DNA from: Deltaproteobacteria bacterium
GTDB taxonomy: Bacteria > Myxococcota_A > UBA796 > UBA2385
Assembly (NCBI GenBank): GCA_016792625.1
Contig: JAEUKK010000101.1
Coordinates: forward strand, 1-64,000
DNA: 64,000 nt
Reading direction: 5' to 3'
Shown: positions 61,843 through 64,000 of the stretch, in pieces
How the letters are laid out: each line of letters begins with the position of its first letter
How positions within the stretch are numbered: position 1 is the stretch's first letter
Notes under the pieces: generated by a model
Seen by the model: only the letters and a program-made list of their open reading frames with translations
Databases searched by the model: none
What the model was told of the DNA's origin: nothing
Made by a program: the position numbers and the translations under genes

Positions 61843-62574
61843 ATGTCCACGACCGCCGCTGCGCTCCGCCGCTTCACCCGCACCCTGCTCGCCGGCCTCG
61901 CTGTCCTGCTGGTGGTGAGCGCCCCCGACGAGGCCTTCGCCAAGGGCAAGAAGGGCAAAGGCAAGGGGAAGGGCAAGGCCAAGCAGGAAGAGTACCAGGT
62001 CGGCCTCGTCGGCAACAAGACCATGGACGGCGTGTTCAAAGAGCTCAAAGAGCTCAACCACGTGGTCAGCGGCGCCGAGAAGTCGCGGTCGAGCGGCAAG
62101 CACAACATGACCACCGCGATGGGCCTGCCCAAAGACGCGAAGCTGACCACGGTGGTCAAGCACGTGCAGGCCCAGAGCCAGGGCAAGGTCAAGATCGCGA
62201 TGACCGGCGGCAAGCCGCAGCTCCAGGCCAGCGACGCCCTGCCCGAGAAGCTCAAGCTCGAGATCGAGGCGATCAACGGCGCGCTGACCGACTACACCGA
62301 CGCGATCAAGAACGTCGCCAAGATCCCCAAAGAGGCGGCGCAGCTGAGCAAGAAGGTCCAGACCTTCCCCGCCGACTTCAAAAAAGAGGTCATGTCGAAC
62401 CCGCTCGGCGCGGTCACCATGCTCAAAGACCTCGGCACGATCAAGGACAACATCGTCGTCGCCAAGGGCCTGCCCAAGCGGGCCACCACGGTCACCAAAG
62501 AGCTGAACGCCGACATCAAGGTCATCGTGACCGCCTTCGGCGGCACCTGGCCCCCCTCGCTCTCGAAGAAGTAG
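61843..62574 (+). CDS. Exported Lys-rich helical protein of unknown function
   Basis: 243 residues. A signal peptide (FTRTLLAGLAVLLVVSAPDE AFA) is followed by a Lys/Gly repeat (KGKKGKGKGKGKAK) and a mostly helical domain with many lysines (TDYTDAIKNVAKIPKEAAQL SKK). No cysteine and no known motif. Start: ATG at 61843. It is transcribed against the flanking transporter genes, between the MalG-like gene and a lipoprotein gene, and is followed by a good terminator. Function unknown. Confidence 0.8.
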   Translation: MSTTAAALRRFTRTLLAGLAVLLVVSAPDEAFAKGKKGKGKGKGKAKQEEYQVGLVGNKTMDGVFKELKELNHVVSGAEKSRSSGKHNMTTAMGLPKDAKLTTVVKHVQAQSQGKVKIAMTGGKPQLQASDALPEKLKLEIEAINGALTDYTDAIKNVAKIPKEAAQLSKKVQTFPADFKKEVMSNPLGAVTMLKDLGTIKDNIVVAKGLPKRATTVTKELNADIKVIVTAFGGTWPPSLSKK

Positions 62575-62579
62575 CCAGC

Positions 62580-62644
62580 CGGCGGGCCCAGCCCGCCGCG
62601 CCGCTCGCCGCCGCCGCGCACCCGCCGGCGGCGGTCGCCGTTTT
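62580..62644 (+). terminator. Two hairpins with T-run after the Lys-rich gene
   Basis: CGGCGGGC/GCCCGCCG (62580-62587 and 62591-62598), then CCGCCGCCG/CGGCGGCGG (62608-62616 and 62626-62634), with TTTT at 62641-62644. It is the only T-run I see behind a stem in this window, between convergent genes. Confidence 0.6.
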
Positions 62645-62655
62645 CGAGCCGCCGC

Positions 62656-63417
62656 TCAGGGCAGGGTGATCCACCGCGTGCGGACCTCGAAGGCCAGCTC
62701 GTCGTGGCTGCAGTCCGAGTCGTCGTTGTCGCCCAGCGTGACCATGCCGAAGCGCAGCGGGCCCCGGTCGAGCGCCTGGTAGGACAGCTCGTTGACCAGG
62801 GCCTGCGCGAAGCCGAGCGCGAGCAGCCCGCCATCTTCGGGCGGGGGCACCGCGCAGTCGCTGAGGCCCTCGGCCTCGCCCACACACCAGGGCACCAAGC
62901 GCTCGTAGGCCAGGGGCGCGCCGCGCAGCGCCTGCCAGTCGTAGAGCGGCAGCACGCCGTCGACGGGCAGGCGATCGACCAGCTCGACGTCGCTGCTCAC
63001 CAGCACCGCGCCCGAGAAGCTGAGCAAAAAGGCGTCGTCATAGCGCATCGGGCTGCCCTCCCAGCCCGCGCCGCCGGCGAAGTCGAGCTCGAGCCCGCAG
63101 AGCACCGCCCCCTCGGGCAAGGGCAGCTGGACCTCGGCCTCGACCCGCGCGGTCACCTGCCCCTGGTCGGGGCGGTCGTTGTCGGCTTCTCCAAAGGGGC
63201 AGGGCCCGTCGGTCGCCGGGAAGCGCACCGTCACCGCCGTACGCTGGCCCTCGACCTGGGCGCAGGCGTCGCCCACCGCGTCGGCGTCGACGAGGTCGGC
63301 CAGCGCGGGGCCCTCGGCGGGGTCAGCGGGGGCCGGCTTCTCGTCGGCCGCGCAGGCCCCCAGCGCGATCAGGGCGGCCCAACGCAGCGCGGGAGAGGAG
63401 CGGGGCGGCGCGGCCAT
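62656..63417 (-). CDS. Lipoprotein of unknown function
   Basis: 253 residues. The signal ends in LIALGAC (lipobox). The mature part is acidic with scattered cysteines (DACAQVEG, DGPCPFGE, VPWCVGE, SDCAVPP, DSDCSHDE) and blocks such as LLSFSGAVLVSSDVELVDRL, suggesting a disulphide-bonded beta-rich fold. No family recognised. Start: ATG at 63417. It lies 107 bp downstream of the MalF-like gene, with a hairpin in between, so co-transcription is uncertain. Confidence 0.8.
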   Translation of the reverse strand: MAAPPRSSPALRWAALIALGACAADEKPAPADPAEGPALADLVDADAVGDACAQVEGQRTAVTVRFPATDGPCPFGEADNDRPDQGQVTARVEAEVQLPLPEGAVLCGLELDFAGGAGWEGSPMRYDDAFLLSFSGAVLVSSDVELVDRLPVDGVLPLYDWQALRGAPLAYERLVPWCVGEAEGLSDCAVPPPEDGGLLALGFAQALVNELSYQALDRGPLRFGMVTLGDNDDSDCSHDELAFEVRTRWITLP

Positions 63418-63473
63418 GGGCGCTCCGTCGAGCGGAGCCCGCCCGGGTGCACACGCAGCGCCCGGGGGGCGTT

Positions 63474-63495
63474 GCGGGGGGCGGGAGCCCCCCGC
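63474..63495 (-). terminator. 9-bp GC hairpin after the MalF-like gene
   Basis: GCGGGGGGC (63474-63482) pairs with GCCCCCCGC (63487-63495), loop GGGA. It closely resembles the stem at 3500-3519 and lies 30 bp after the MalF-like stop. No T-tract. Confidence 0.45.
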
Positions 63496-63524
63496 CCACC
63501 CTGCCATGCCGCGGCGCCGCACGC

Positions 63525-64000
63525 TCAGCCCACCTGCTGGCGGGCGAGCAGCCGGTCGGTGGCCCGCGAGTAGAGCAGCAGCACGCCAAAGATGAGAACA
63601 GCGTAGGCAGAGGCGTAGCCGTAGCGATTGCCCCGCGAAAAGGCCCAACGGTAGGCCTCAGAGATCAAGATCTCGGTGCCGCCGTCGGGCTCGCCACCGC
63701 TCACCAAGTAGATGATGTTGAACATGTTGAAGGTCCACACGCTGCCCAGCACCACCGCCGGCAGCAGCGCGGGCTGCAGCAGCGGCAAGATGACGTGGCG
63801 GAAGCGCTGCCAAGCGCTGGCCCCATCCACCTCGGCCGCCTGCTCGAGATCGCGCGGAATGGCCTGCAGCGCGCCCAAGGTGACGACCATCATAAAGGGG
63901 AAGCCCATCCAGGTGTTGGTCACCAAGTTCGCCGCAAAAGCGGTCGAGAAGCGCGAGAACCAGCTCACCGGCTCGAGGCCCAGCGCGACGAGCAGGCCGT
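63525..64000 (-). CDS. ABC sugar transporter permease, MalF-like (5' end outside window)
   Basis: Partial: 158 codons including stop; the gene continues beyond the right edge (the frame is open through GLLVALGLEPVSWF at the very end). Blocks: NTWMGFPFMMVVTLGALQAI and the EAA loop EQAAEVDGASAWQRFRHVIL, then two closing helices (FNMFNIIYLVSGG, YAVLIFGVLLLYS). Partner of the MalG-like permease. An in-frame GTG at 63968 exists but lies inside the conserved domain and is not the start. Confidence 0.9.
   Translation of the reverse strand, partial: GLLVALGLEPVSWFSRFSTAFAANLVTNTWMGFPFMMVVTLGALQAIPRDLEQAAEVDGASAWQRFRHVILPLLQPALLPAVVLGSVWTFNMFNIIYLVSGGEPDGGTEILISEAYRWAFSRGNRYGYASAYAVLIFGVLLLYSRATDRLLARQQVG

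Overview
The window is very GC-rich (about 72-75% by eye) with dense, strand-mixed gene blocks. Starts are often GTG or TTG, and many genes overlap by four bases (ATGA, GTGA or TTGA). The gene set suggests a Gram-negative, myxobacterium-like lineage (Myxococcota, former Deltaproteobacteria): DUF1501/DUF1800 exported proteins, a Ser/Thr kinase fused to an ATPase and TPR-like repeats, a receiver-like coiled-coil giant resembling AglZ, MauG-type dihaem lipoproteins, penicillin acylase and a sigma-54 promoter. This assignment is inferred from gene content only; no rRNA gene lies in the window.

Left edge (1-1058): a minus-strand promoter (TTGACA, 17 bp, TAAGAA), a hairpin and a boxA-like antitermination site. 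These look like the leader of an rRNA operon running leftward out of the window; the rest is non-coding. Then (1059-6189): a membrane metallopeptidase with TPR-like repeats, a CBS-domain protein behind a trpG/pabA-type amidotransferase, and a membrane protein with a possible effector-associated (death-like) domain. Next (6341-13499) is a minus-strand operon of three coupled genes: an unknown small protein, a DUF4388/J-like protein and a 1714-residue coiled-coil protein. pheST follows (13770-17543), then a multi-pass membrane protein whose 3' end runs antisense into its neighbour.

The most unusual locus is 18910-27406. It is a minus-strand run of three SPFH (HflK/HflC/prohibitin-like) proteins, a P1B-type ATPase that lacks the usual CPC metal-site cysteines, and a DUF1800-DUF1501 pair. 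I propose it as a candidate membrane system.

Middle (27571-47126): a redoxin lipoprotein, a large MauG-like lipoprotein, two small ORFs, the kinase-ATPase-TPR protein, a PBP1-type peptidoglycan synthase with a partner, a GspC/TonB-like PDZ protein, a universal stress protein with a near-perfect sigma-54 promoter, an acyltransferase, a second dihaem peroxidase, an RNA m5U methyltransferase and a penicillin acylase. From 47288 to 55807 runs a six-gene plus-strand chain. It begins with a beta-propeller/amidohydrolase and contains a duplicated two-gene unit (short anchored protein plus polytopic membrane protein); one copy seems to start at CTG.

Right end: a CpxP-CpxR-CpxA-like stress operon (55899-58463), a miniature flagellar-rod-like protein, an Nfu N-terminal domain fused to HGHD-type histidine repeats, a homocysteine S-methyltransferase-family enzyme, and a sugar ABC transporter whose two permease genes (60761-61624 and 63525 to the edge) are split by two exported-protein genes, one on the opposite strand.
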